Shown piece by piece: positions 33,401 to 46,100 of a stretch of 50,294 bases of DNA (the first letter of the stretch is position 1; every line of letters begins with the position of its first letter). The stretch is from an uncultured Bacilli bacterium. GTDB lineage: Bacteria > Bacillota_I > Bacilli_A > RF39 > UBA660. The stretch is from positions 1-50,294 of the forward strand of contig CAJTXY010000006.1 of the NCBI GenBank assembly GCA_910583685.1, in the 5' to 3' direction. Under the pieces are notes generated by a model, which saw nothing but the letters and a program-made list of their open reading frames with translations, searched no databases and had not been told where the DNA came from. The translations under genes were made by a program, and so were the position numbers.

Positions 33401-33982
33401 ATCTATTTTCAACTCAATTGGAGTCCCTGGTGCAGCATCATCCTTTACCCTAAAATAATAAGATAAAAGTACTCCCTCGTTTTCTAAAGGTGCCCCACTA
33501 CTACCTTTGGAATCTTTAATAATTGCCTTTAGCATTTGAACATCAGCATCATCATTTACCAAAGTAGTCCAGTTTGTTTTCTTTTTGGCAGTCGTTGAAG
33601 TTCCTGCTGCTGGCCAAATTCCACCTTGATAAGTAGTCGATTTGTCTTCTTCAAAGTATAAATCTCCTCCATCTAAAATAGGTTCTAAAACAGCAGGGTC
33701 ATATTTGATTCCAACTTGCATAGAAGTAACGGGGGTATCTCCAGGTACATAATATAGGTCTATTTTAAACACCCTACCTGGTTCTACATACCCTCCATTT
33801 GGAATTTCATCTTCCGTTCCTGATCCTTCCCAGTCGTTTGCTGTAGCATCCCAATCATATGCTTGCATACTAAAATCGTGGGTTGCTGCCTTTACACCAC
33901 TAGGTACCATTAAAAATAATCCGAACAATAAAAGCACAAAAATATTTTGATACTTTCTAGCCTTTCTTACTAACTCCTTCAT
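27467..33982 (-). CDS. Giant surface fibre: cohesin-like head, 20 cadherin-like repeats, C-terminal dockerin
   Basis: A 2171-aa secreted protein. A signal peptide covers about residues 1-32. A cohesin-like domain follows at about 33-215 (YVEPGRVFKIDLYYVPGDTP, MQVGIKYDPAVLEP, LSYYFRVKDDAAPGTPIEL). I count 20 cadherin-like beta-sandwich repeats of about 85-95 aa, each with the pattern L-x-x-L-x-V ... F-x-x-x-x-x-x-Y-x-V and ending in V-T-A-E-x-G/N-x-x-x-x-Y-x-I-x-V-x-R. A small module near 2020-2105 precedes a dockerin with loop 1 DTDGNGEINAID and loop 2 TDDDAINAID, each followed by AL(K/R)(V/I)VNHII. There is no LPxTG motif. It is the first gene of a two-gene operon with the membrane-anchored cohesin protein. 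Confidence 0.92.
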   Translation of the reverse strand: MKELVRKARKYQNIFVLLLFGLFLMVPSGVKAATHDFSMQAYDWDATANDWEGSGTEDEIPNGGYVEPGRVFKIDLYYVPGDTPVTSMQVGIKYDPAVLEPILDGGDLYFEEDKSTTYQGGIWPAAGTSTTAKKKTNWTTLVNDDADVQMLKAIIKDSKGSSGAPLENEGVLLSYYFRVKDDAAPGTPIELKIDPDFTYVFGNQPKTVHDLSLMVFGAMSTDVTLKTLTLTGNNSVLYPLTPGFTAGTSTRIFDVVVPNKVSSITLAATPTDSEAKVLSGGLGNKPLTVGDNSFNIIVQAQNGKQETYLIRVKRLSNNASLKTLSLTNANLDNPLTSGVYLYTATVPYTTSSTTISATTSDSNAVIDTPLGVWNLTNHGTTINTKKITVKAEDCASSYSSVPDNSCTTQDYTLNVTRNAPSTDNNLSDLKVDGVTVSGFSPNTLSYTLPNQTSSKTSISISATASDSKAKITGDIGSKALVVGDNTFTVTVTAEDNTTKNYTIHVRRLSGNNKLATLNVTSSPQGTLSPSFVSTFNGEYTYTYDSTVTSINVAATTEDSNATIVSGVKTYSSSDTGASIVVQAEDGSLNTYNIKFSRNKSSDNNLKSLEINAYPLNETFSPTKTLYTATVPGTTSSIEVAAVANDPNATVTGVGTKNLNYGTNTIQIRVRAENGAEKDYTITVTRSKKDIATLSDLKADGTTVPEFNENTLVYTLADVPFDKNTITITATPKDSDATVEGTGTINLNTGDNEISITVTAHDTVTKTIYKVKVNRAKSDNTYLKTLTLAEKPFTFNKTTKTYSIDVDYDISTATITAIPEYSGATASVSGPSSLAVGLNTYTITVTAENGTIDTYTLNINRKPSTNTALNNLTVTNGATNYLTGFASSKDTYNITVPNEVDNVDINATLADTLTQTVTGVGNKTLSAGLNTFEVEVTAASGAKKKYTLNITRSKNTNNNLKTLEVAGHTLTPSFSAGHTSYTVNVDSSVDSITIHATPEVPTTTVTGGGNKTLQTGVNTFNIVATSEDNQAKTYVVVVTKQASNDSTLASLSIKETALNEVFQKNVYNYTASVANNVSSVTINATASCPNAKSVTGVGPVSLKTGDNIVRVVVTAEDNTTSTYTITIHRAKNNNAFLKNLSVSGGYTLDQTFNKNDENYSLTVPNSAARILVSAETEDVNATLQGAGYVDLKTGDNNIKITVTAEDGSTKKNYTLKVTRQASSNAYLQSLNSTNGLIQPTFNKTQNNYTLTVPYEIENADIQATAEDANASVIISGNTNLGVGPNNAEITVTAEDGTVNVYYLVITRQPSSNNYLSSLQVTDNNGTEYIAVFNKTTMTYNINVANDIDTVTITATEEDPSTTIEGDGVKTLDVGGNRFVVKSISGNGTAREYIINIVRDKNSNANLKSLEVEGQTIVPEFSPSVHSYSLNVDASVSEVNIKAVAEMTTSTVKGVGKKTLVTGLNTFNIEVEAEDKTTRTYVVVINKAASSNNYLASLLLDQPFTPAFDRETLNYNATVANNIKEVEVTGVAEDPNATVTGNGVQSLNVGHNQVEITVTAENNTFRIYTIDVYREPSTNNYLSDLKVDGATVEGFNREKLTYKLTVENDVTEVDIQAVLEDASAAIASGTGVTHLSTGTNSIDVTVTAEDGTSKIYTLEITRKKSANNNLALLSTLEGMLSPAFTKENTNYTMQVPYEIKELTITAVTEDANSVFHIEGNSDFAVGADNMVYIPVTAEDGTTKTYQIKVTRLPQANNFLTSLTVTSESGRTYPLSPVFNKNTLNYTIEIDEEDSRLTVEGEKEVVSSTATGLGDIDVTAFPYNHQVIVTSAGGIDRVYNITINKIKSSNAKLKDITVSSGTLSPSFDPDTLSYTVEVDSDTSSIDIGAVLNKGQTVAGDGTHNLSFGENTFPLAVTAEDGTTKTYTVKVVREKKIDTTLKDIEVINGTLDPTFESSITSYIAYIGEGVTDVTITPIANDAMSNITISLNDGEYQPIGSIKVEDLEIENTVKIKVVQDGNETIYQVTLLTQSTEKITSIAYGHDISDGMIKTVTVDTTAEEMKDQLDNENEKLKIYLADGTTEYTGDKIGTGMIVKLFIRGVVVDQKVIVVKGDTDGNGEINAIDALKVVNHIIETELLSGCYLVAAETTDDDAINAIDALRIVNHIIGNESLY
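27470..27656 (-). other. Type I-like dockerin module of the 2171-aa fibre
   Basis: Two calcium-loop/helix units end the protein. The first has all canonical ligands (D1, D3, N5, N9, D12). The second has Asp and Asn at the later positions but Glu/Thr at 1 and 3. The helix after each loop repeats AL-x-(V/I)-VNHII, the internal two-fold symmetry typical of dockerins. Confidence 0.85.
27900..33320 (-). repeat. Twenty cadherin-like repeat units
   Basis: Tandem units of about 85-95 codons, diverged in DNA sequence but with strict spacing of L-x-x-L, F-x-x-x-x-x-x-Y and the terminal T-Y-x-(I/V)-x-(I/V)-x-R strand. They form the fibre shaft of the 2171-aa protein. Confidence 0.88.
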
Positions 33983-34077
33983 AATACACTACTCTACCTT
34001 TCTTATACTATACTAATTTTAGCATAAATAATATCGTCTGGCTACTAATTTTCGACAAATTTTTATATTTTTTTAAG

Positions 34078-34108
34078 CAAAAAAGAGAAAAGCATTTTAC
34101 TCTTCTCT
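34078..34108 (-). terminator. Terminator of the 4155-aa gene
   Basis: The minus strand reads AGAGAA / TTCTCT with a 13-base loop and a T-run, immediately after the stop codon. It separates the giant gene from the 2171-aa/510-aa operon. Confidence 0.75.
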
Positions 34109-37100
34109 CTAATTTAATGTTTTTATTTTTCCTAAGATATATTGGTCAAGTCGGTCAATATCGTCTACATTAATTTCATCGTTTTCTTCGGCATCCATTG
34201 TCTTATAAATTAAATGGTCTGTTGTATATTTCAGTTTACCTAATACTTGATTAATCATAATATCAAAGTCATCTACGTTAATTGCAGCATCTTGGGTATT
34301 TTCTCCTCTTACTGCAATGTATGCTTCATCATAGACTTTGTTATTATATTCTAGACGAATAATGAAACCTGTTGCAACACTTACTTCTTCTATCTTTTCA
34401 ATCTTATTTCCCTCTATATCATAGAACTTAATTAAAGACTCTCTGTTTTCTAGTTTGGACAGGAAGACATCGAGTGTTTCACCTTCATCCGCACCAATTA
34501 CAATATTTTTAATCGCCGATGGATCACTTTCTAGCATATTCACTACTTCTCTTCTTACATCGTATACTTGACTTGTAATTTTTAGATTTAAAACACTTAA
34601 GTTTACGGCTTTCTTCACTTCAGGATTTTTTGCACTTGCCACATGAATGATGGTGTCTCCTAGGGCTTTTGCCGTTACTACGCCATCTTCTACTGTGGCA
34701 ATCGTCTCATCTTCAATGGTCCATACTAGTTCTTTATTTATGGCATCATCTGGTAAGAGTGTTGGTACTAATTCTACCGTGTCTCCTACTTCCATTAGTA
34801 AGAAATCATCTAGTTCGATCTCTGTAATTACTTTATCACGAATTACATTAATATGTACTTCACGGGTACTGCCATCTTCGGCGGTTACGGTAATTACGAT
34901 ATCATTATTACCATAATTTAAGTAGTTATTATAGTTTCCTGTAACCGTTGCCACGTTGCTTTCTAAAATCACTTCGAAATCAATAATGGCCACATCTTCT
35001 GCTACTTCTACTTCGTAACGATCGACTGTATTCGTATATTCAGGTGATAGGACACCACTTGATGGAATGATATTTTCAATATTGGTATTCGTAGATGGTA
35101 CTTTTTCAATGTTAATGACATAAGTATTGACACTACCATCTTCTGCCGTTACTACTACTTCATAGCGATTCATACCAATCGCAAGCATTTTCTTGCCATC
35201 TCCTGTTATCGTCGCTGTTTGTTCGGCTGTTGCAGTAATTACTACTTCACTTACACCTTCTGCTACTGTAACTTGATATTCGTTGATATCAGGATCAAAC
35301 GGCTTATCCATCTCCCCTGGTGTTACGGAAAGTGTTAAAAGCTTATTCTGGGTTGCTGCTTTTCTTGTTACTTTCAAAGTGTAAGTACGAAGGAATCCTT
35401 TCATACTGACTACATTTAGATAAATATAATTGTCTCCCGTTACTAGAGTATATTTTCCATTTCCTTCTAGTGTTGCCGATTCATCTTCTAAGATACCTTC
35501 GACATCAATTTCAGAAATATCGGACTCTACTTCCACTTCATAGTAGTTATGTTCTTTTACAAACTCAGGTGATAGTACTCCTTCACTAATACGAATTTCT
35601 TTTAAGTAGTTGTTCACCTCTGGCCGTTTAATTACCGTTAATGTATAAGTAGTCTCATCTCCGTGTCTATCTGTTACGACAATTTCTACTGGGTTTGGTC
35701 CTACAACAAAATCTTTATTGTTATGAACTTCATAGGTTGCAGTAGGATCTTCTAGTGTTACTTCTAGTGTTAGAGAATCTACTTCATTTGGTACTCGAAT
35801 GACATAATCAGTTGTATTTTTCTCAAACTCAGGTGATAGTACTGCTTCATGAGCTTTAATATCTAGAAGTTTTGAACTAAATAGTTCTCCTCTTTTAACG
35901 TTTAGAGTATAAGTTCTAATGCTACCATCCTCGGCAGTTACTAAAACCTCAATCCTATTATTTCCTACTTTTAGACTATGAGTGCCATCCCCTGTTACCA
36001 GTGAACTCTTGTCTTTTGGGTAAGCAACTACGGTTACTTCTGTTAGAGAATAGTCAACGTCTACAGTATATTCTAACGTATCTGGGTCAAAGACAGGATT
36101 TAGTGTTCCTTCGTTTACCCCTAGGAACATTAAGTGATTTTCACTACTTTGCGCTTTGTTTACGACTACAGTATAAGTTCTTTTGGCTCCAACCTCGTTC
36201 GTTACTACAACAGAAATTGTATTTCTACCTGGCTTTAAGTTATGAACTCCTAGTCCTTCGACAGTAGAAGTAGCTGCTTCTGCTTTACCAAATAGAACAA
36301 TAGAGTTTACGGTGGAATCTACATCTATCTCATAAGGACCACTATTTGTTTTTTCAAAACTTGGGTTTAGAGAACCAATGTTACTAGATAGGCTATCTAA
36401 GTAATTGTTTTGAGATTTTCCTTTTTCTACTTGGAAGGTATAAACTTTGGTCGTAACGCCATCTTCAGCAGTTGCTGTAATGACTACAGTTCCTGCTCCA
36501 GCTTCTAAGTTTTTGTGACCTGTAATTTGATAAGTTGTTCCGACTACTAACGGTTCTACTTTCTCTGTTAAAGAGATGACACTATTATCTACATATAATG
36601 TATAGTTTTCTCTGTCTTTATCAAATAGTGGTGAGAAAGTGCAACCATCAAACTCGACATTCTTTAGTCTGGCATCACTGGATTTGATACGATAGACAAT
36701 TACATTATAAACTCTTGTCTTTTTATCTTTGCTCGTTACCACAACAGGAATAATGTTACGTCCTGGAACAAGTTCATGTGTTCCAAAACCAGTTACAGTG
36801 GCATCGACACTTTCTAAGACACCGCTTACCTTCGCTTGCGTTTTCGTATATGGCACTGTCACTGTATAAGTTGTGGTATCTGGGTCAAAGACAGGCGTTA
36901 AAGTCTCTTTTTCTACCGTTAAATCTAGCAAGCGATTGCTGTATTTCGCTTCATCTTGAACATTTACGGTAAACTGGTAAACTCTTTCATCTCCATTTTC
37001 TGCGGTAACAATTACTTTTACTAAATTGTCGCCTGGAACAAAGTTTTCATTTCCTTCAATGCGATATGTTGCGTGTTCTTCTTCTAGTTCAATATCAAGA

Positions 37101-40100
37101 TCCAGTTTTGTTATGTAGTCTGGTACTTCCATTTTATAATCTGTTTTTTCTCGTTCAAATTTCTCCAGCAAATTCATATCTGGAGCAAAGAACGATTTGA
37201 TATAGTTATTATCAGATTCTAAGCGATGGACATGTATGACATAAGTTCTTGATGATTTATCACTAGCAGAGACTGTTACATAAATAATATTTTCTCCAAG
37301 TGATAACTCATAATAGCCATTACCAGTAACCGTTGTTAAAGGACTGCTTTGGACTGCAAGAATGGTAATATCGGTAACATCTCTTGGGACATCTAAGTAA
37401 TAATATAGAGTATCCTGTTCAAATGCTGGATATAACTCTCCTCGGTCCGTGCTTAGCATCAACAAGTGATTATCGTATTTTCTTTTGATATTTACTTCAT
37501 AATCTCTTGTCGTTCCATCTTCTGCTATGACAGTTAGGAAAACGTGATTATTACCAAAGTCTAGGGAATACGTTCCATTTCCTCTCACAACAGTAGAAGT
37601 ATCTACTCGTGGCACGCCTTCTACCATAACTGAGTCTGTAGTATAAGGTACCTCGATTTCAAAATAGTTGTCATTTTTGTTTTCGTCATTGATGAGCTCT
37701 TCTGTATCTACTTTTAAGCTTTTTAAGAAGTTATCATCCGATGGTCGTTTTTGGATAGTTAATTTATAAGTTGTCGTAACCGTCTTATCTAGTGTTTCCA
37801 GAATAATAATAACGGTGTTTTCTCCTGTTTTTAGGTTGTTATTTCCAACGACACGATAAGTAACATCGTCTCGCTCTGGCACAATCGTCATATTCAGGCG
37901 ATCTACTGTTGCCAAAGCATCCACTGTATAGACAAATTTATCTCGTTGGAAGTCTTCGTTCCGTGTTGCGTTGTGAATATCTAACTGTTTTAAATGCAGT
38001 CTCGTTGATTTTTCTCTTGTAATTACTACGTTATAAACCAGTGTCTCTCCTGTCTGTGCAGTTGCTGTCAATTGATAAGCATTGGTTCCAACACGTAGTT
38101 CTTTCTCCCCTGTTCCAGTCACGGTTGTGGTTACATCTTCTGGCACACCATCTAGTTTAATTTTAGATACATTGTATGGAACGGTTGCCATATAATTATA
38201 AACTAGTTTATTAAACTTCGGTGTCAGTGGATAAATGATACCGGAAGAAACAGTTATCGATTGTAAGTAATTGTTGAAGCCTTTTTCTTTTTCGGTATGG
38301 ATAGTATAAGTTCTACTAGTGCCATCTTCTGCTGTAACAATTACTTTGATATCGTTATTTCCAGGCATCAAGTAAGTTGTCCCTTGGGTATGTACTTTTG
38401 AAGTTTTGACTTCTGGTTCATACTCTAGTTCTACTTTATCATAAGTACTTGGAATGGTAGCAAAATACTCCAATGTTTCCTTATCAAATTCCAGCTCGAT
38501 TTCTGGATCTTTAAAGCGAAGAGAGGCTAAATAATTATTGCTAGATAATTTTCTTTTAATATCTAAGTTATAGATTGTCTTATCGCCGATATTATTTTCT
38601 ACTTCCACTCTAAAGGTATTAGAGCCAGTCTTTAACGCAATGCCAGTTGCTGGTATTTCTTCTTCTGTTTTGGTATCAAAAACTTTCACGATTTGACTGC
38701 TGTGATATTTTACTACTTCGATATTTACGTTTTCTATTTCATTTTCTACTGTGATTTGGTAGTCTAGCACTTCTTCTCTAAATGCTGGTGCTAGTGGACA
38801 AGTATCTTTGGTACAGTCTCCAGATAAGTAAATATCTTGTAAGTGTTTTTCTGTGGAGATACTCTTTACAACGGTTAAGTTATAAACTTTGGTTGTCCCA
38901 TCTTCTGCTGTTACCACGACTGAAAAATGATTGGTTTCCTCATCTAGTGGGAAGGTTCCAACACCGCTTACGATTTGAGCATATGGTGCATCATTTGGTG
39001 TAGCATCAATCGTAATTTCATCTAAATCACTACGAACTGCCACTGTATAGGACTCTTCTGTCGGACTAAATGCTGGTGTAAAGCGACCACTATCGGTTGA
39101 TAGTTCTCTTAATGTTGCATCCGATGACTTCAACAGGCCTAGATGAACAGTATAGATGGTGGTTGATGTTTTATCAGCACTTTCTACCGTAATTTGATAA
39201 GTGTCGTTGTCACTATCATAAACAAAGTTTTCTGGTAAGGTCACAGTAGCATCGGCATCTGTTGGTGTTGCTGTTACATCATCTTTTGTAATCTCTGTAA
39301 TTCCCCTTGGTACTAATAAGGTATACTCCGTTGTTGTCGGACTAAAGACTGGACTCATCTTTCCAAAGCCGAAGGCAAGTTTTGCTAGAGTGGAATCTAC
39401 TCCTTTTTCTCGCTCGATTGCAATCGTATAAGTTTCTTTGGTAAAGCCATCTTGTGCCGTTACAATAATTGTGTAAATATTCGTTGCTGTACTAGATAAA
39501 ATCAAGGAAGAAGTCTTACTAACACTAGCATTAGGATCTAGTGGTATGGCTTCTACTTCACTAGATAAAATGACATTTTTCTGGTTTGGTACGTTTAAGG
39601 TATAACTGAATTTATCTCTATCAAAGGTTTCATTTAAGGTATAACCATTTAGTGTCAAACTCTTCAGTCTTGCTTCATCAGTACGATCTTTACGAACATG
39701 AATCGTATATACTTTTTTACTACCATCTTCTGCTGTTACAGTAATGGTTCTTTCAGACTCTCCATCTGGAATCACTTGCGCTTCGTGTCCTTCTACTTTA
39801 GCAAAAAGATCTTCTGTTTTTACTGTAAACGATAGCAAAGAGGCACTAGAGTCTAATTCTAGAGAATATTCATCTTTTGTATAACTAAAGGCTGGCGTTA
39901 ATTCACCCACACTTGGCACCAAATCGATTAAATGGTTTTTATCTGACGCAGGACGATGAATAGTTACTTTATAAGTTCTCTCATCACCGTTTTCGGCCAT
40001 TACTTTAATATCAAATAAATTATCGCCAACTTCTAAAATTTTATTTCCGTCCCCACTGACTTTTGCCCCTTCTTCTTGGGATACAATAATTTGGGCACTT

Positions 40101-43100
40101 GTCGTTCCTGCTTCTACTTCTACGTGATACTCTTCTGTCGCAGTATCAAAGACAGGATTTAATGTTTGTGTTTTTCCGTTTGCTCTTACTTCTAAGCTTG
40201 TTAGATGATTGGCACTACGAAGTTTTCTTACTACATTTACATAATAAGTTCTACTAATTCCAGTTGGTGTAGTGACTGTTAATGGGAAGCGGTTATCTCC
40301 TGGATTTAGTTTATGAATACCTGTTCCTGTTAATGTGTTTGTCTCGATTTCAGGCTCTGCTGCTAAATTGATTTCCTCTACTTCGTTTTCTACCGTTACT
40401 GTATAAGCAAGTGTCGTCTTTTCAAAGGCTGGTGTTAGACTGCCGATATTTGGATAAATGTAAGCAAGATAGGTGTTGGCATAGTTTTGTCTATTAACAT
40501 TTAAAACATAAGTTGTTTTCGTAATTCCTAGACGGTCTACAACATTAATTCTTACTTCGTTCATTCCAACTACAAAATTTTCATTCCCAACGATTTCCCA
40601 AGTGGCACCTTTATCTAGTGGTACCACAGTTAAATCTAGGCTGGTTACTTCATTGTCGACTACCACATTATAGTCATAGACATCACTAGAGAACGTTTGG
40701 TTCAAGGTATAGTTTTTCACGCTTAAGTCTTTCAATTTAGAAGAGACAATTTCTTCTCTTGTGACTTTGACGTTATAAACATTGGTGCTACCATCCTCTG
40801 CAATGACCGTAACAGAAAGGTTGTTGTCCCCTACTTCCAAAGCATAACGTTCTAGACCTGTTACAAAAGCATTTTTATCTTCTGGTGTTCCACTTAAAGT
40901 AATTTCTTCTGTCTCGTAAGGAACTGTTACTGTATAATCATTGGTTGTTTTTATAAACACTGGAGACAGTGTAGAATCACTCACGGTTAAGCTTTCTAGA
41001 TAATTATTACTACTTCCTTTTCTTGTTACGATGATCGTGTAAGCCTTCTTGGTACCATTTTCACTGGTAACGATTATTTCTACATAGTTTGTTCCCACAT
41101 TTAAGGAAACTTCGCCATCTCCTTCTACCGTCGCATTCTTATCTTCTGGTATGGCTTCTACTTGAATCATCTCACAATCTCTTTCTACATCTAAGTAGTA
41201 TACAGTGGTTGTTTTCGAGAAAGTAGGACGAATCACATATCCTAATACTTCTAATGACTCTAAATTATTGTTGCTTGATTTTTCCTTTTCTACATTTAAG
41301 ACATAGTCTTTTGAAGTAATGCCATCGGCTGCTGTTACACGGATGATTACTTCATTTTGGCCAAGGGTAAAATCTTTGTTTCCAATAATTTGATATGTCG
41401 CATTGGTATCCATTGGTACTGCACTGATATTTAAGGATGAAAGTGTTGTTTTTACATTATAGGAATAAACATCGCGGTGGAAGTTTGGTGACAGACTAGA
41501 AGACATCACTTGGAGACTAGCAAGACGAGCCTCTGTGTTTTCCTTTCTTTTTACTACCACTTGGTAAGTACGAGATACCCCTTCCACGGAAATTACCTCT
41601 ACTCCTAAAACATTGATACCGACATCAAGATTATAAGTTGTGAAACCTGTAACCGTTGCGTTTTTATCTTCTAACTCACCAGTTAAAACTACTTTATCTA
41701 TTTCGTAAGGAACTTCTACTTCATAGTAGTTCGTATCTTTATCGAAAGCTGGTGTTAAGGTACCGTGATCAATTGCAAGATATTCTAGGCGGTTACTAGT
41801 AGTTCCCGCTTTTTGTCTTAGAACATCTAACTCATAATCTTTGGTCGTTCCATCTTCTGCGGTTACTCTAACAATAACTTTATTATACTCATCGATCACA
41901 AAGTTTTCATTGCCAATTACTTCATAGGTTGCAGTAGGATCTTCTAGTGTTACATCTAAAGTAAGACTGGTCACTGCTTCGATTACTTTTAAGACATAGC
42001 TTGTTTTATTCGAATCAAAACTTGGACTTAATACCGATTCACGAGCAATAATCATTTCTGCGTTGGCATTATTTGACTTCTCACGAGTAATAACAATACT
42101 ATATTCCTTTTCGGTTCCATCTTCTGCGGTTACAGTTAGTTTTACTGTATTCGTTCCTGATTTTAATTCATATTCTCCATTTCCACTAACAGTAGAAGTT
42201 TTCGCTTCTGCTACACCTAGTATGGTAATTTTACTTTCGTTATTTGCCACATTCAAAGTATAGTTTTGTTCATTTTTATCGAATGTCGGTGTAAGTGCAG
42301 CTTTCGATGAAGTGGATAGGGAAATTAAATTGGCATTGCTGTTTTGGTCTCTTGTGATATTAACGATGTAAGTTCTACTATCTCCATTTTCGGCCATAAC
42401 TGTTACTGCAATTTGATTTTCGCCAGTTTTTAAACGGTAAGTAATTGCCCCTGTTACCATCGACAATCTATCTTCTGGTATGGCATCTACTCGAATGGAA
42501 TCCACTTCATTTGGAACACTAATGTTATATTCTTCTACTTCTTTGTTGAAGATTCCAGTCATATCATACTCATCTAGTGTCAATGATTTTAAGTAGGTGT
42601 TACTGTTTGGTGTTCTACGAACTAACAATGTATATGTATTTTTCGTTCCATCTTCTGCTGTTACTATAATTTTCACAGTATTCTCTCCTACTACAAAACC
42701 ACTGTTTCCAATAATTTGGTAAGTAGAAGTTTTGGCATTTGGTTCAGCGTTGATGGTAAGTGCAGTAATACCAGGATTAACATCTAGCTCATAGTCAAAG
42801 TGTGTACTTGCAAAGGTTGGATTTAAGCTACTTTCTAATACATCTAATGTCTTTAGTGTCGCATCACTATTCTTCGCTCTAATAATTGACACGGTATAGA
42901 TTTGAACCGAACCATCTTCTGCTGTTGTTGTTACTTGATAATTATTGGTTCCTGTCTTTAGTGTTTTATTGCCGGTGCCACTAATTGTAGTTAGGCTATG
43001 TTCTGCTCTAGCACTAATGAATACTTCCTCTATTTCATTTGGCACATTTACTGTATAAGCAGAGATTACTTTATTGAAGGTTGGTGATAATGGGAAAGTC

Positions 43101-46100
43101 TCTCCATCATGAGTTACATTTAAATCACTCAAGAAGGTATTTCCACTCTGCTCTCTGTAAATATTCAACATATAAGTTTTTACTTCGCCATTTTTAGCGG
43201 TTACTTCGATGGTGACTAGATTAAGACCAAGTTGGAAGTTTTCATTATCATATATTTGGTAAGATGCTTCTGGATCTTCTAGTGTCACTTTTAAATCAAC
43301 GTTTGTATATTCATTTGGTACTGAAAAATAATAATCGGTAATATCTGGATCAAAGTTAATATCCGTTTTTGGGTCTAGGACCTCTAGCATTTCAATATTG
43401 GCATTTCCTGTCATATCACGTTCAATATGATAGGTGTACCTTTCTATATTCGTTCCATCTTCTGATTCTATCTCGATGGTAACATCATTCATTCCACCTT
43501 CTAGTTTGACAACCCCTTCTCCTGTTACCTTTTGATATTTGTGTCCTTTATTAACGGTAAATTCTAAGTTTTTAATTCTACTTGGTACCGTAATGGTATA
43601 GTCATGAATATCTGGTGAAAACTCATCACTTAATTTACAATATTTTTCATTGATTGCACAAAGTGCTGGTACTAATCCTGAAATGGTAATATTATTTGGC
43701 TTTGCATTTGATGAAGCTGGTCTTGAAACCGTTACAGTATAAATTCTAATATCGCCATTTTCTGCGGTTACGGTAATTGGGAAGTCTGTCTCTCCCGCTG
43801 GAACATCGAAAGTTCCAAGTCCTGTCATCGTTGCTTTATCATCTTCTAGGGCTGCTGTAATTGTGATTTCATCATCTTCGCTTGTTAATTCAACGCGGTA
43901 ATTTACCTCTCCCATTTCATAAGCTGGAGAAAGCTCTCCTTTATCTGTTTTGATGTATGATAAGAAATTATTCTCACTTGGTTGTTCTAATAAAGTAATT
44001 CTAGCGTACCCTGCTCCTGCTTTGGCATAATAAGAAATTGGGCTTACAGAATAGTTTCCTGTGTTTTCTGTATAGCTTGATTCATCTGCTGATTTATTAC
44101 AGTTGTAGCAGTACATCACTTTGGTAATATCACGGTAAGAGAAGATATCTTTATTTCCGATATAACCGGAACCTCCTCCACCAGTACCAGTGTAGGCATT
44201 ACTATGATGACCACCATTATATCCACCAAAGAATCCTCCACCTCCAGCACCATTATCAAATGCTTTTTCTCCTTGCCCGAAAGCATAACCTGAAGTTTGC
44301 GTTCCTGATACGGCAGTAATGGTAGATAGGTACCAAGTGGAACCGTTATTTGATTGGGCACCACCTGCCACAGCTCCTCCACCGGATCCTCCATGTCCCC
44401 AACGAGCAGCAGCTTCGTGGTTCGCTTGATTTCTAGCACCACCACCGCCACCAGAGACCATCAAAATAGAGTCACGGTCTTCTGATAGTGCAGATAGAAG
44501 TCCTGTTTTTCTAGCGATATGCGTTGCCCCTCCACCAGATGCGGTAATATGGTTTACTCGAGGGTTTCCTGTAACACTACCACCACCGTTATAACCACCG
44601 ACAAGACCTTGACCTTGACGACTTGCTCCAAGCCCTTGACCACCGACAACGATAAAGATTGTCTCGTCTTTTTTTAACATTACGGTTCCAGTTGCATAAC
44701 CACCATACCCACCATAATAACCAGAGATACTACCTCCTTGTGCACCCCAAGTTTCTAGTCGGTAGTAACCAGTCATCGGTGCAGTAAAGGTTTGAATTTT
44801 ACCAGTGTATGGGAATTCATAAGGCGTTGCCACAGGGGCTTCATCTTTTAATATTTTTACTGTGTAAACTGTTTTTTCGCAATTTGGTTCTGTTACTGTA
44901 ATCGTTCCAATGGCACTTTGATTAATGTAGCCGAACCCTTTTAAAGCAACTTTTGCTTCTTCATCGTAAGGCGTTGCTTCTACATCTAGTGAAAGAGTTG
45001 CATTCATAATGCTTACTGTATATTCTAAAGTGTCTGAATGAAATACTGGGTCTAAGTCATAATTTCCAAGTTTTAAAGATTTTAATTTAGAAGAATGGGC
45101 TCTTACAAAATGAATGTTATATGTGGTCATTTGATTTTTATCTTCGCTCATTACTTCTATTTTTTTGGTAGACTGTCCCGTTGGCACTTGTACTTTTCCA
45201 AGGCCATCAATTGTCTGTCCTGGGTGTCCATAGAAGGCATCTAGGTCTACTTCATCCATATCATATGGTAGATTAATTGTATAATCTAATTTGGTTGGAT
45301 TGAAGTTTCCAACAGACTTACCATCTACTGTGATATCTGTTAAGTACTGATAACTAGAAGCTGGTCTATAAATATTCAATGTATAAACAAGGGTATCTCC
45401 GCTTTCTGCGGTTCCTGTTAATGTAATTGGATTCATTCCTACTTTTAATGTATAGTGTCCTTCTCCTACTATCGTAGTTGTATCTTTCAAAGGTAAAGCT
45501 TTGACATCGACTTCATAATTATCTGAATCCACTGTCACATCATAAGTGTAAGTATCGGGATCAAAACGTTCTTTTATTTTTGTCCCTGTTACATCAATCG
45601 ACTCAAATCTAGCATCGGTGTCTGCTAGTTTTACTAATTTAATTTGCGCATAGCCATGGCCTGATTTGGCGTATTTATCTGTTGCTGTCCCACTTACACT
45701 CGTTGTACTAACAGAACGAACATTCTCCTCTGTTGTTTCAGGACATTTATAACAATACATTACTTTCTCGATATCTTGGAAAGTCATCAGGGAAGGGTTT
45801 CCGATATAACCAGAACCTCCTCCACCAGATCCTGTGTATGGACTTGCTCCACTGTAACCACCGAAGAATCCTCCTCCTCCAGCTGAGTTTCCTGTGGCAT
45901 CTCCACCTTTACCAAAGGCATTTCCTGTAGTTTGTGTTCCTGATACTGCTGTTACTGTGGTAAGCCAAGTGTTTCCGTAATTGGACTGAGCACCACCAGC
46001 GATATAACCTCCACCGGTTCCACCAGTTCCCCAGCGGGCAGCAGCGACGTGATTTTCTTGATTTCTAGCTCCGCCTCCTCCTCCAGATACAATCAAAATA

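Noticed and set aside
44116..44451. Separate 111-aa protein inside the glycine-rich region
   Set aside because: It is an out-of-frame reading of the GGN-rich codons of the giant gene and has no independent start signals.
29802..46000. Plus-strand ORFs opposite the giant fibre genes
   Set aside because: They are shadow frames of repeat-rich, strongly coding minus-strand genes, lack ribosome sites and have low-complexity hydrophobic translations.
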